Source: Nocardia arizonensis
GTDB taxonomy: Bacteria; Actinomycetota; Actinomycetes; Mycobacteriales; Mycobacteriaceae
Reading direction: 5' to 3'
DNA: 64,000 bases
Assembly (NCBI RefSeq): GCF_001310275.1
Contig: NZ_LGYZ01000088.1
Location: forward strand, 170,394-234,393
The notes below the pieces were generated by a model. That model searched no databases, was not told where the DNA came from, and was given only the letters and a program-made list of their open reading frames with translations. A program made the translations under genes and the position numbers. Position 1 is the stretch's first letter. The number at the start of each line of letters is the position of its first letter. Positions 8,084 to 16,872 of this stretch are shown piece by piece.

Positions 8084-8602
8084 TTAACGCAGTGGCACGT
8101 GGGCGTCGGCAGGCAGGGCATCGACCGGCCACCAGCGCAGATCCGTCGACTCCGCACTGCGCACCGCGAGTGCGCCCGGCGGCGCGGTGATACGGAAGAC
8201 CAGATCCAGATGACGGGTCGGCACGCCGAGCGAACAGGTGATCGGATGCGCCTGGACCGCGTACAGCTCCGGTTCGAGCGCCAGGTCCGCGATACCGGAC
8301 TCCTCGGTCGCCTCCCGCAGCGCCGCGTCGGTGACGGTCTTGTCCGCCTCCTCGCAGTGCCCGCCGAGTTGGACCCAGCGCCCGATGCGCGGATGCAGGG
8401 TCAACAGCACCTCGCTCGCGTCGTGGGAGAAGACCACCGCCGAGGCGGTGATATGTCCGGGCGCGTGTTCACGCAGGCACCCGCGCGGCGCGGACCCGAG
8501 GAAGGCGAGCATCGCCTCGCGCAGCGACCGCTCGCCGTCATGGGCCGGACGCCACGTGGCGAGCAGGTCGGTGGCCGAGGCGTTCAGCGACCGCGCGCTC
8601 AC
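8084..8602 (-). CDS. Nudix hydrolase
   Basis: 172 residues. The Nudix box runs from GGHCEEADKTVTDAALREAT through EESG and matches GX5EX7REUXEEXGU. The substrate cannot be told from sequence; a nucleoside or sugar diphosphate is usual for the family. GTG 8602 overlaps the fbiB stop by four bases (GTGA), so the gene is translationally coupled to fbiB. The frame is open up to 8998, but that part is antisense-type shadow of fbiB. The C-terminus FRITAPPGALAVRSAESTDL resembles that of other actinobacterial Nudix proteins. A link to F420 metabolism is suggested only by position. Confidence 0.9.
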   Translation of the reverse strand: MSARSLNASATDLLATWRPAHDGERSLREAMLAFLGSAPRGCLREHAPGHITASAVVFSHDASEVLLTLHPRIGRWVQLGGHCEEADKTVTDAALREATEESGIADLALEPELYAVQAHPITCSLGVPTRHLDLVFRITAPPGALAVRSAESTDLRWWPVDALPADAHVPLR

Positions 8603-9960
8603 AGTTCCACCAGTCCGGGTCCGGGGCCGTAGACCTGACGCGGCGTCAATTCCTCGAGCGGATACCCGACGGCGACGGCGCCGAGCGGATTCCAGTCCGA
8701 TTCGAGTCCGAGCACCTCGCGGGTGACCTCCGGGGCGAAGATCGTCGACCCGATCCAGCAACTGCCGACGCCCTCGGTGGCCAGCGCCACCAGCAGTCCC
8801 TGCACCGCCGCGCCGACCGCGACGGTGAACATGGTCCGCTCCGCCGCGCGGCGGCGGTCGTCGGGATAGTCGTGCGCGCCGTCGGGCACACAGAACGGAA
8901 TGATCACCTCGGGGGCGTCGAACAGGATCCGGCCGCGCGCGATACGGCGCCGCACCCGCTCCGGCGGTAGGCCGTCGGCGGTGAGATCGGCGCGCCACGC
9001 CTCGGCCATGGCCTCGAGCAATCGCGCGCGGGTCTCGGGGGTGCGCAACCAGACGAAGCGCACGGGACGGGTGTGATGAGGTGCGGGCGCGGTCAGCGCG
9101 GTCGCGACGGCCGACCGGATACGCTCCGGGTCGACCGGCTTGTCGGCGAACTGCCGGATCGAGCGCCGCAGCAGCAGCGCCTGCCGCCTGCCCCGGGCGA
9201 TGGCGTAGTCGGTGCCGAGCCAGAACAGGTCATCCTCGCCGCGACGCAGGAGATCGGTCGCGCAGGAGCCGTCGTCGGCGACCGGGAGTCCGCGCACCAC
9301 CGCGGCCGGGACCCCGCCCAGTTTGCCCTTGACCAGATCCGCCGCCGCGGCCAGTTCGTCGGCGATCGCGACCTGGGTGACCTGGAGTTCGTTGCCCTGC
9401 CCGTCCACCCGGCCCGCGTAATCGTGCAGCACCCGCAGCCCGGCCGAACCGATGGCGACGTCGGTCTGACCGTTGCGCCAGGCCCGGCCCATGGTGTCGG
9501 TGATCAGTACCGCGACCGTGACCCCGAGCCGCTGCGCGAGTGCGCCGCGCAGCGCCTTGGCACTGGCATCGGGATCGCTGGGCAGCAGCAGTAGTTCGCC
9601 CTGTTCGACGTTGGATCCGTCCACACCGGACGCCGCCTGCACGATGCCGAGCTTGTTCTCGGTGATGAGGGTGCGGCCCTTGTGCGCGAGGACCCGCACC
9701 GCCTCTTGGTCCACCAGCCTGCGGCGCACCGCGTCGCGTGCGTCGGGATCGAGCGGGGCCGCGACCACGCGACCCTCGACCTTGGCGACGATCTTGCTGG
9801 TGACGACCAGGATGTCGCCGTCGCGCAGCCAGGGCGCGGCGGCCGCGATACGGTCGGCCAGATCGTCGCCCGGCCGGAATTCCGGCAGGCCGGTGACGGG
9901 CAGGATGGTCAGTTCCGGCGCCGCGTGATCGAATGCCGTCCGCTCGGATGCGCTCACCAT
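8599..9960 (-). CDS. fbiB: Coenzyme F420:L-glutamate ligase / FMN-dependent FbiB
   Basis: Bifunctional enzyme of F420 synthesis. The N-terminal CofE-type domain (about 1-255) adds L-glutamates to F420-0; visible blocks are VVTSKIVAKVEGR, ITDTMGRAWRNGQTDVAIG and VRGLP. The C-terminal nitroreductase-fold domain (about 256-453) has RRSIRQFADKPVD and EGVGSCWIGSTIF, and in FbiB binds FMN and reduces dehydro-F420-0. 453 residues, the length of mycobacterial FbiB. It overlaps the fbiA stop by seven bases if ATG 9960 is used; the GTG at codon 2 is an alternative. Confidence 0.96.
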   Translation of the reverse strand: MVSASERTAFDHAAPELTILPVTGLPEFRPGDDLADRIAAAAPWLRDGDILVVTSKIVAKVEGRVVAAPLDPDARDAVRRRLVDQEAVRVLAHKGRTLITENKLGIVQAASGVDGSNVEQGELLLLPSDPDASAKALRGALAQRLGVTVAVLITDTMGRAWRNGQTDVAIGSAGLRVLHDYAGRVDGQGNELQVTQVAIADELAAAADLVKGKLGGVPAAVVRGLPVADDGSCATDLLRRGEDDLFWLGTDYAIARGRRQALLLRRSIRQFADKPVDPERIRSAVATALTAPAPHHTRPVRFVWLRTPETRARLLEAMAEAWRADLTADGLPPERVRRRIARGRILFDAPEVIIPFCVPDGAHDYPDDRRRAAERTMFTVAVGAAVQGLLVALATEGVGSCWIGSTIFAPEVTREVLGLESDWNPLGAVAVGYPLEELTPRQVYGPGPGLVEL

Positions 9961-10952
9961 TTCACTCCCGCCAGGTCCAGTGCCTCGCGCACGATCTCAG
10001 CGGTGGTCGGCGGATCGGTCATCAGCAGCGGCACGCTGCGCACCTCGACGCCGGGCACCTCGGCGGTGTCGGTGCTGTGGATCAGCCAGCTGTCGAGGAT
10101 GCCGGTGGCCGAACGGGCGCCGTAGTGCCTGCCGATGGCCTCGGCGGTGGTCTCGACCCCTATTACCGAGAGGCATTCGTCGGCCATGCCGCGCAGCGGC
10201 TTGCCGTCGATGACCCCCGAGACCCCGACGACGGCGGCCTCGGTGGTGCGCAGTGCGCCGCGGATTCCGGGTACCGCGAGGATCGAGCCGATGCTCACGA
10301 CGGGGTTCGACGGCGCCAGCAGAACCGCATCGGCGGCTTCTATGATTTCCGTCACATTCGGGGCAGGTTTGGCGTCCTCGGCCCCGATTGTCGCGAATCC
10401 ATGGGTCCGTATGTTCGCCCGGTACCGAACCCACCACTCCTGGAAATGAATCGCGCGACGTTCGCCAGGGTTCTCCGCATCGCTCACAACGACATGCGTT
10501 TCACAGCGATCGTCAGTTGCCGGGATGAGTTTCACACCGGGCTGCCAGCGATTGCACAGCGCCTCGGTGACCGCGGAAAGCGGGTACCCGGCGCGCAACA
10601 TTTCGGTTCGAATCAAGTGCGTGGCGATATCGCGATCCCCCAGCCCGAACCAGTCCGGCTCGGCGTGATATCGAGCCAACTCCTCCTTGGCGTGCCAGGT
10701 CTCCTCCAACCGGCCCCACCCGCGTTCGGTATCTATGCCGCCACCGAGGGTGTACATGCAGGTATCGAGGTCGGGACAGATTCGAAGACCGTGCATCCAC
10801 ACGTCGTCGCCGACATTGACGATCGCGGAAACCTCGGCGTCCGGCAGCAGTTCCCGCACACCCTGCAGGAAGCGCGCACCACCGACTCCGCCGACCAGCA
10901 CGGCGATCTTCGGTCCGCTCGCGGGCGCGATGTCAGCTTGTTGTCCAGTCAC
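9954..10952 (-). CDS. fbiA: 2-phospho-L-lactate (phosphoenolpyruvyl) transferase FbiA
   Basis: Transfers the phospho-lactyl or phosphoenolpyruvyl group to the deazaflavin Fo, giving (dehydro)F420-0. 332 residues. The N-terminal GGVGGARFLQG nucleotide loop, NVGDDVWMHGLRICPDLDT and LLAPSNPVVSIGSILAVPG are all hallmark CofD/FbiA blocks. It is first in the fbiA-fbiB-Nudix operon, divergent from whiB2 as in mycobacteria. The GTG start is supported by a TAGGCT -10 element only 8 nt upstream (leaderless). Confidence 0.96.
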   Translation of the reverse strand: MTGQQADIAPASGPKIAVLVGGVGGARFLQGVRELLPDAEVSAIVNVGDDVWMHGLRICPDLDTCMYTLGGGIDTERGWGRLEETWHAKEELARYHAEPDWFGLGDRDIATHLIRTEMLRAGYPLSAVTEALCNRWQPGVKLIPATDDRCETHVVVSDAENPGERRAIHFQEWWVRYRANIRTHGFATIGAEDAKPAPNVTEIIEAADAVLLAPSNPVVSIGSILAVPGIRGALRTTEAAVVGVSGVIDGKPLRGMADECLSVIGVETTAEAIGRHYGARSATGILDSWLIHSTDTAEVPGVEVRSVPLLMTDPPTTAEIVREALDLAGVKW

Positions 10953-10960
10953 ATCGAGAC

Positions 10961-10966
10961 AGCCTA
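10961..10966 (-). promoter_or_regulatory. -10 element of fbiA, probably leaderless
   Basis: TAGGCT on the minus strand with 8 nt to the GTG start. Confidence 0.55.
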
Positions 10967-11296
10967 TGCGCTGATCGAACCTCGGTCGTTCGGGTCATAT
11001 TTGCTATTCATTTGCTATTGCACATGCAAGATCAACGGAGAAATCGGCGGCGGATAGTAACGGAATAGCGACGGCGGCTTGACCATCCCTACATCCGGCG
11101 TGTCTAATCACAGACATGTCATTCCGGGTTCGCGCGCGAGTCGAAGGCGCGAACAGTTTCTCGAACAGATGTTCGCATAGGGATGACGAGTTCGGGGATG
11201 TCCGCGGGACAACGTCGCGGGGTAGGGCCGTCGGTGTCCGTGTTGGCCCGACGGAAATAATCATTCTGCGCTAACACACAGTGAGGAGGCGGAGCG
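10967..11296. other. Divergent fbiA-whiB2 intergenic region, no gene seen
   Basis: 330 bp between divergent operons. It contains A/T-richer patches near 11000-11035 and 11250-11275, likely whiB2 regulatory DNA, and ends in the strong ribosome site AGGAGG at 11284-11289. No convincing ORF, hairpin or RNA gene was recognised. Confidence 0.5.
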
Positions 11297-11677
11297 ATGG
11301 CCGACGATATGGTCACGCCAACCGATTCCACAGCAGGCGCAGCTCGTGGCGTCTGCGCAGACATCGGCCGAATCGATCGGGAGGGCGCGGGTGAGGACAT
11401 GTCGTCGCCGCGACTCAGCCTTGTCGTGACAGGTTTCGATGAGATGTTCGAATCCATCGAGGAGCAGTGGCAGGAACGTGCCCTCTGCGCCCAGACCGAT
11501 CCCGAGGCGTTCTTCCCCGAGAAGGGCGGCTCGACCCGCGAGGCGAAGCGGATCTGCTTGGGCTGCGAGGTTCGCGACGAGTGCCTGGAGTACGCACTCG
11601 CGCACGATGAGCGCTTCGGCATCTGGGGCGGCCTCTCCGAACGGGAGCGTCGTCGCCTCAAGCGCGGAATCGGCTAG
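11297..11677 (+). CDS. whiB2: WhiB2 (WhmD-type) iron-sulfur transcription factor
   Basis: 4Fe-4S Wbl protein that partners the housekeeping sigma factor; the mycobacterial orthologue WhmD/WhiB2 is needed for septation. 126 residues. Cluster ligands are Cys64, Cys87, Cys90 and Cys96, followed by the GIWGG turn (108-112) and a basic C-terminus with RERRRLKRG. An AGGAGG 7 nt before ATG 11297 supports this start and hence an N-terminal tail of about 60 residues, longer than I recall for mycobacterial WhiB2, with one extra Cys (Cys20). Internal ATGs at codons 35 and 50 are possible alternatives. It lies upstream of mannose-activation genes. Confidence 0.95.
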   Translation: MADDMVTPTDSTAGAARGVCADIGRIDREGAGEDMSSPRLSLVVTGFDEMFESIEEQWQERALCAQTDPEAFFPEKGGSTREAKRICLGCEVRDECLEYALAHDERFGIWGGLSERERRRLKRGIG

Positions 11678-11743
11678 TTCGGGCGCCGCACCGGCCTCCA
11701 CCGGGAGGTCGGTGCGAGTTCACCCGTCCTTCTCCGTATGGCA

Positions 11744-11749
11744 TAGATT
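11744..11749 (+). promoter_or_regulatory. -10 element of the zincin-like gene, probably leaderless
   Basis: TAGATT, then 6 nt, then ATG 11756. Confidence 0.5.
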
Positions 11750-11755
11750 CATTCC

Positions 11756-12235
11756 ATGTCACGCTCTCGCAATCGACGACCGCCGACCGCGCGGTCAGTG
11801 ATCCGCCGTGGTCGCGGCGTGCGCGGGCCCATGCTGCCCCCCACCGTGCCCGCGTGGCGAACCCGGGGCCAGCAGTTCGACCGACTGGTGCTCGAAGCCT
11901 TCGCACCGCTGGACAGCCGGTGGCACGACCGGCTCACCAAACTCGACATCGCCGTCGACGATGTCCCCAAGATCCGCCCGCTGCACCCCGATACGGTCAC
12001 CTGGCCGGACGAGGTCGTGGCCGACGGCCCGGTGCCGCTGTCACGGCTGGTGCCCGCGGGCGTCGACCGCCACGGAGCGGCCACCCGCGCCCGTGTCGTA
12101 CTGTTCCGCAAACCGCTGGAACTGCGCGCGGGCGATCCCGACGACCTCGTCGACCTGCTGCGCGAAGTCCTGGTCCAGCAGATCGCCACCTACCTCGGAG
12201 TCGACCCCGACGTCATCGACCCCGAGCCGGAATAA
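11756..12235 (+). CDS. Metallopeptidase-fold protein lacking the zinc motif (Rv3259-like)
   Basis: 159 residues: a basic N-terminal tail followed by a domain I recognise as the small zincin-1 family common in actinobacteria (blocks GQQFDRLVLEAF, VVLFRKPLELRA, LGVDPDVIDPEPE). Where zincin-1 members carry HExxH before LGxD, this protein has VQQIATYLGVD, so zinc-dependent peptidase activity is unlikely. The gene between whiB2 and the DUF3499 gene in mycobacteria (Rv3259) belongs to the same type, as I recall. Its function is unknown; the ATG is supported by a closely spaced -10 element. Confidence 0.75.
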   Translation: MSRSRNRRPPTARSVIRRGRGVRGPMLPPTVPAWRTRGQQFDRLVLEAFAPLDSRWHDRLTKLDIAVDDVPKIRPLHPDTVTWPDEVVADGPVPLSRLVPAGVDRHGAATRARVVLFRKPLELRAGDPDDLVDLLREVLVQQIATYLGVDPDVIDPEPE

Positions 12236-12303
12236 CGCCTGCACGGCGACGTGAGCCATGCCCCTTTACCGCGTGTCTGGCCGCGTACGGACGCCAGGGG
12301 GGT

Positions 12304-12309
12304 TACGCT
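12304..12309 (+). promoter_or_regulatory. -10 element of the DUF3499 gene, probably leaderless
   Basis: TACGCT, then 7 nt, then GTG 12317. It decides the GTG over the ATG three codons later. Confidence 0.5.
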
Positions 12310-12316
12310 CATCGGC

Positions 12317-12709
12317 GTGATTCCCATGCGTCGTTGCTGCCGACCAGGCTGCAAGAATCCGGCCGTCGCGACGCTCACGTATGTGTACTCGGACTCGACG
12401 GCCGTCGTCGGACCGCTGGCCACCGTCGCCGAACCGCATTCCTGGGACCTCTGCGAAACACATGCCTCCCGCATCACCGCTCCCAAGGGCTGGGACATGG
12501 TCCGCCACGAAGGCGGGTTCTCCTCCAGCACACCGGACGACGATGATCTGACGGCATTGGCGGAGGCGGTGCGCGAGGCCGGGCTGCGCAGGCGACCCCC
12601 CGAACCGGATCAGCGCGGCTACCGCGATTACCCGCCGCCGCCCCCGCCGCGGGTCACCAGAACCGGCAGGCGCGGCCACCTGCGGGTCCTGCCCGACCCG
12701 CCCAGCTGA
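12317..12709 (+). CDS. DUF3499 family protein (Rv3258c-like)
   Basis: 130 residues of unknown function, conserved in actinobacteria next to whiB2 and pmm. The N-terminus has a small metal-site pattern, Cys7, Cys8 and Cys12 followed by Cys46 and His49 (MRRCCRPGCKNPAVATLTY, then WDLCETHA), which looks like a compact zinc ribbon. The C-terminal third is Pro- and Arg-rich and probably disordered. The start is taken from the leaderless-type -10; ATG 12326 is the alternative. It reads into pmm after a 132-bp gap. Confidence 0.85.
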   Translation: MIPMRRCCRPGCKNPAVATLTYVYSDSTAVVGPLATVAEPHSWDLCETHASRITAPKGWDMVRHEGGFSSSTPDDDDLTALAEAVREAGLRRRPPEPDQRGYRDYPPPPPPRVTRTGRRGHLRVLPDPPS

Positions 12710-12828
12710 TCCGGCGACCCGTTCACCCTTGCCCGCGACCCGCGGCGGCAACGCCCGCGACTCACCGTGGTAACACCGCCCGCGCGGATCGAGGGTAGGA
12801 CCCCGTCGAGCCCGTCGGGCCGAACCAC

Positions 12829-12834
12829 TAGGGT
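12829..12834 (+). promoter_or_regulatory. -10 element of pmm, probably leaderless
   Basis: TAGGGT, then 7 nt, then ATG 12842. Confidence 0.5.
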
Positions 12835-12841
12835 GGTGCCC

Positions 12842-14218
12842 ATGACAGCCACGCGCTCTGCCGAATTCGTGAACGCGGTGATCAAGGCATACGACGTTCG
12901 CGGTGTCGTCGGTGAACAGATCGACGCGCGATTCGTCAGCGATATCGGGGCCTCCTTCGCCCGCCTCATGCGCGCCGAGGGCGCCTCCCGCGTGGTCATC
13001 GGACACGATATGCGCGACTCCTCCCCCGAACTCGCCGCGGCCTTCGCCGAGGGCGTCCGGGATCAGGGTCTCGACGTCACCCACATCGGGCTCGCCTCCA
13101 CCGACGAGCTGTACTTCGCCTCCGGCCATCTCGGCTGCCCCGGCGCGATGTTCACCGCCAGCCACAACCCGGCCCGCTACAACGGGATCAAGATGTGCCG
13201 GGCCAATGCGCTGCCGGTCGGCCAGGACACCGGCCTGGCCATCATCAAGCGGGAACTGGTCACGGGCGTGCCCGCCTTCGACGGCCCGCGCGGGGACGTC
13301 ACCGAGGTCGACCTGCTCGCCGACTACGCCGCCTTCCTGCGGGGGCTGGTGAAGCTCGACGACGTCAGGCCGCTCACGGTCGCCGTCGACGCGGGCAACG
13401 GCATGGGCGGCCACACCGTCCCCGCGGTGCTCGGGACGCTGGCCCAGGTCACCATCGTCCCGCTGTACTTCGAGCTGGACGGCACCTTCCCCAATCACGA
13501 GGCCAATCCCCTCGATCCGGCCAACCTGGTCGATCTCCAGCGGCTGGTCCGTACCTCCGGGGCCGATATCGGCCTTGCCTTCGACGGCGACGCCGACCGC
13601 TGCTTCGTGGTGGACGAGCACGGCGATCCGGTTTCGCCCTCGGCGATCACGGCGCTGGTGGCCGAGCGGGAGCTGGCCAAGGAGCCCGGCGCGGTCGTCA
13701 TCCACAATCTGATCACCTCGCGCGCGGTACCGGAACTGGTCGAACAATTGGGCGGCACGCCGGTGCGCACCCGGGTCGGCCATTCGTTCATCAAGCAGGA
13801 GATGGCCGCTACGAGCGCGGTTTTCGGCGGTGAGCACTCCGCGCACTACTACTTCCGCGATTTCTGGGGCGCGGATTCCGGCATGCTCGCCGCGCTGCAC
13901 GTGCTCGCGGCGCTCGGCGAGAAGGACCGGCCGGTCTCCGAACTCATGTCGGCCTACCAGAAGTACGCCGCCTCCGGGGAGATCAACTCGACCGTGGCCG
14001 ACGCCGCGGGGCGCACGGCGGCGGTGCTCGAGGCGTTCGAGGACCGCGCGCTGGCCGTGGACAGGCTGGACGGCGTGACCGTGCAGCTCGCCGACGACGC
14101 CTGGTTCAATCTGCGGGCCTCCAACACCGAACCCTTGCTGCGGTTGAACGTCGAAGCCCGGTCGCAGGAGGAAGTAGACGCACTCGTGACCGAGATCCTG
14201 AGCATCGTCCGCGCCTGA
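12842..14218 (+). CDS. manB: Phosphomannomutase/phosphoglucomutase
   Basis: Interconverts mannose-6-P and mannose-1-P for GDP-mannose, needed for PIMs, lipoarabinomannan and mannosylated proteins. 458 residues, four-domain alpha-D-phosphohexomutase fold. The active-site serine loop TASHNPARYNGIK has Ser107 as phospho-carrier, the Mg loop FDGDADR is at 247-253, the sugar loop GGEHSAHYYF follows near 340, and the C-terminal phosphate loop has LRASNTEPLLRLNVEA. The preceding in-frame 25 codons are ignored because the closely spaced -10 element points to ATG 12842. It is followed by the tobH-like gene and manA. The symbol follows mycobacterial usage (also pmmA). Confidence 0.95.
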   Translation: MTATRSAEFVNAVIKAYDVRGVVGEQIDARFVSDIGASFARLMRAEGASRVVIGHDMRDSSPELAAAFAEGVRDQGLDVTHIGLASTDELYFASGHLGCPGAMFTASHNPARYNGIKMCRANALPVGQDTGLAIIKRELVTGVPAFDGPRGDVTEVDLLADYAAFLRGLVKLDDVRPLTVAVDAGNGMGGHTVPAVLGTLAQVTIVPLYFELDGTFPNHEANPLDPANLVDLQRLVRTSGADIGLAFDGDADRCFVVDEHGDPVSPSAITALVAERELAKEPGAVVIHNLITSRAVPELVEQLGGTPVRTRVGHSFIKQEMAATSAVFGGEHSAHYYFRDFWGADSGMLAALHVLAALGEKDRPVSELMSAYQKYAASGEINSTVADAAGRTAAVLEAFEDRALAVDRLDGVTVQLADDAWFNLRASNTEPLLRLNVEARSQEEVDALVTEILSIVRA

Positions 14219-14333
14219 CTGGAATAGTGGAATCACAGAGTTTGGATTCGCCCGACCCGGGCTCGTTGTGCACGATCCGGGCCGAGTTCGGGACGGATCA
14301 GCTACAGCGCGATGAGGGGAGGTGGGACGCCCG

Positions 14334-15560
14334 ATGATCGCTGGAACTCCGGTTCTCGACCTCGACGACGCCGCGTCGCTCGAGGCGGCAGACAGCGGTG
14401 GCGCCCTGCGTTCGGCGGCCTCCGGCGGCGCACAGGTACGCGCGACGGCCGCCGCCGTCGGTGAGGACGCGCTGGCTCGGCTCGTCGATCTGCGTCCACG
14501 CAGTCTCGTGCTGGTGACCGGTCCCGGGCGCGCGACGCGCGCCGCGGGCGTCCTGGTCGCCGCGGTCGGTGAACGGGCCGGTCTGCCCATCGTGCCCGCG
14601 CCCGCGCTACCGCCCTGGGTCGGTCCGCTCGACGTCGTCGTGGTCGCCGGTGACGACGCGGGCGATCCGCGCCTGATCGAAGCCGTCGACCGCGGTCAGC
14701 GCCGCGGCGCGGAGGTGGTGATCGCCGCGCCGCTCGAAGGTCCGCTGCGTACCGCCGCCGGGCGCCGCGCGGCCCTGCTGGAGCCGCGAGTGCCGGTTCT
14801 CGACCACAACCGCCTGCTGCGCTATCTGGCCGCCGGAATCGCCGTGCTGCACGCCATCGACCCAGCGCGTTCCGGTGCGGCCGCACCCGATCTCACGGCG
14901 CTGGCCGATGTGCTTGACGCGGAAGCGCTGCGCGACGCACCGCAGAACGAGGTCTTCCACAATCCCGCCAAGACGCTGGCGGCGCGCATGCAGCAGCGCG
15001 GAATCGTCTTCTCGGGCGATTCACCCGCCACCGCCGAACTCGCCGAACACGGGGCCGAGGTGCTGCTGCATGCCGCGGGCCGGGTCGCGACGGCCGTCGA
15101 TCTGCACGAGGCGGTGGCCGCGCACGCGGTGATGCTCGACGCCGCGGGCGGATCGGCCCCGGATTTCGATCCGATGTTCCACGACGAGGAACTCGACGGT
15201 CCCGCTCCGGTGGAACGGATGCGGGTCTTCGTGCTCAGCACCGACGCCGATCAAGCCGCCGCGCGCCGCCGGATCGCGACGTTCGGCGGATCGGGCCTGG
15301 TCGACGCCGATCTGGTCAATGCCGATGTCGACCTGTTGCAGAGCGCGCTCCGCGATCCGTCGGCCCCGACCCCGACCCCGGCACGGGCCGCCGACGAAAC
15401 GGGTGTCCCGCTGCCCGTATCGGCCACCCACAGCACCGAACTGGAGCAGCTCGCCGTGCTCGCGCTCAGAATCGAAATGGCCGCCGCCTACCTCCGGCTG
15501 ATCGGATGGCGCGGCGGCGCCCCGGCCGCCGACGAACGGTACGACGGGGGACGCTACTAG
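14334..15560 (+). CDS. TobH-like SIS-domain protein (Rv3256c-like)
   Basis: 408 residues. It resembles the conserved actinobacterial proteins between pmm and manA, annotated as TobH or related to the phosphoglucose/phosphomannose isomerase family. The first half has an Rossmann-like SIS region (RSLVLVTGPGRATRAAGVLV, GPLDVVVVAGDD); the second half has FHNPAKTLAARM and the C-terminal AVLALRIEMAAAYLRLI. Ala and Asp are very frequent. Enzymatic activity has not been established to my knowledge. ATG 14334 has a GGGGAGG site about 11 nt upstream and is preferred to GTG 14322. The stop codon shares one base with the manA GTG. Confidence 0.85.
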   Translation: MIAGTPVLDLDDAASLEAADSGGALRSAASGGAQVRATAAAVGEDALARLVDLRPRSLVLVTGPGRATRAAGVLVAAVGERAGLPIVPAPALPPWVGPLDVVVVAGDDAGDPRLIEAVDRGQRRGAEVVIAAPLEGPLRTAAGRRAALLEPRVPVLDHNRLLRYLAAGIAVLHAIDPARSGAAAPDLTALADVLDAEALRDAPQNEVFHNPAKTLAARMQQRGIVFSGDSPATAELAEHGAEVLLHAAGRVATAVDLHEAVAAHAVMLDAAGGSAPDFDPMFHDEELDGPAPVERMRVFVLSTDADQAAARRRIATFGGSGLVDADLVNADVDLLQSALRDPSAPTPTPARAADETGVPLPVSATHSTELEQLAVLALRIEMAAAYLRLIGWRGGAPAADERYDGGRY

Positions 15561-16777
15561 TGCACGAACTCGTTGGTGCACTGCGTTCCTACGCATGGGG
15601 TTCGCGTACCGCACTCGCTCAGCTGTGCGGCAGGCCCGTTCCCTCGGCTCATCCCGAGGCCGAACTGTGGTTCGGCGCGCATCCGGCCGACCCGGCCCAC
15701 GTGCGGGCGCTCGACGGCACGACCTCACTGCTGCAACTGGTCGCCGACGACCCGGATCGCGAACTGGGTCCGGCGGCAGGCGCATTCGACGGCAAACTGC
15801 CGTTCCTGCTGAAGATCCTCGCCGCCGAGGAACCGCTGTCGTTACAGGCCCATCCCAGCGCCGCTCAGGCCCGCGCGGGCTTCGAACAGGAGAATCGGGC
15901 GAGGGTTCCGCTGGATTCCCCGATGCGCAACTACCGCGACGACAACCACAAACCGGAGCTGGTGGTGGCGCTGGACCGCTTCGAGGCGCTGGCCGGGTTC
16001 CGCGATCCGCGGCGCACCGTCGACCTGCTGCGCGCGCTGGACGTCTCCCCGCTGCGGTCCTATGCCGACCTGCTTGCCGCCCAGCCGGATTCGGCCGGCC
16101 TGCGGACCCTGTTCACCACGTGGATCACCCTGCCGCAGCATGTGTTGGCGACCCTGCTGCCCGCGGTGCTCGACGGCTGTGTGCGCTATCTGTCGGCGAA
16201 GGGCGACCGCGCCTTCAACGCCGAGGCACGCACCGCACTCGAACTCGCCGAGGCGTATCCGGGTGACGCGGGGGTGCTCGCGGCGCTGCTGCTGAACCGT
16301 CTGACCCTCGAACCGGGGCAGGGTCTGTTCCTGGCCGCGGGGAATCTGCACGCCTATCTACGTGGCCTCGGCGTGGAGATCATGGCCAACTCCGACAACG
16401 TGCTGCGCGGCGGGCTCACGCCGAAACACGTCGACGTGCCGGAACTGTTGCGGGTGCTGGATTTCGAACCCATCGACCTGCCGGTGATACTGCCCGAACC
16501 CGCGGGCGACGGCTCGGTGCGTTACCGCACGCCCGCACCCGAGTTCGCGCTGCACCGCTTCGACCTGACCGCGGGCGCGGCGCGGGTGCCGCTGCACGAC
16601 GGCCCGTGCATCGTGCTGTGTACCGCGGGCACCGTCCGGCTGCTGCACGACGGCGCCGAACTACTGGTCGGCCGGGGCGGCGCGGCGTGGATATCGGCCG
16701 CCGACAACGATATTCGGGCGCAGGCGGTGGACGGTCCCGCGCAGTTCTTCTGCGCGTGCGTCGGCGGTTCGGACTGA
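15560..16777 (+). CDS. manA: Mannose-6-phosphate isomerase, class I
   Basis: Zinc enzyme that interconverts fructose-6-P and mannose-6-P, feeding the adjacent phosphomannomutase. 405 residues. Zinc ligands of the type I cupin site are seen: Gln96 and His98 in LSLQAHPS, Glu133 in HKPELV, and a His near 264 in GNLHAYL, followed by the signature NSDNVLRGGLTPKHVDV. GTG 15560 shares a base with the preceding TAG stop. The 18 upstream in-frame codons belong to the previous gene. Confidence 0.96.
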   Translation: MHELVGALRSYAWGSRTALAQLCGRPVPSAHPEAELWFGAHPADPAHVRALDGTTSLLQLVADDPDRELGPAAGAFDGKLPFLLKILAAEEPLSLQAHPSAAQARAGFEQENRARVPLDSPMRNYRDDNHKPELVVALDRFEALAGFRDPRRTVDLLRALDVSPLRSYADLLAAQPDSAGLRTLFTTWITLPQHVLATLLPAVLDGCVRYLSAKGDRAFNAEARTALELAEAYPGDAGVLAALLLNRLTLEPGQGLFLAAGNLHAYLRGLGVEIMANSDNVLRGGLTPKHVDVPELLRVLDFEPIDLPVILPEPAGDGSVRYRTPAPEFALHRFDLTAGAARVPLHDGPCIVLCTAGTVRLLHDGAELLVGRGGAAWISAADNDIRAQAVDGPAQFFCACVGGSD

Positions 16778-16872
16778 TCCGGGCCGGTTCTCGATCTCCC
16801 CGTGGCGCGACCGGGTATTACGACACGCTATCTTTTCCCGAGGTCGAGGCGACGAGAGAGGACATTGCGGAC

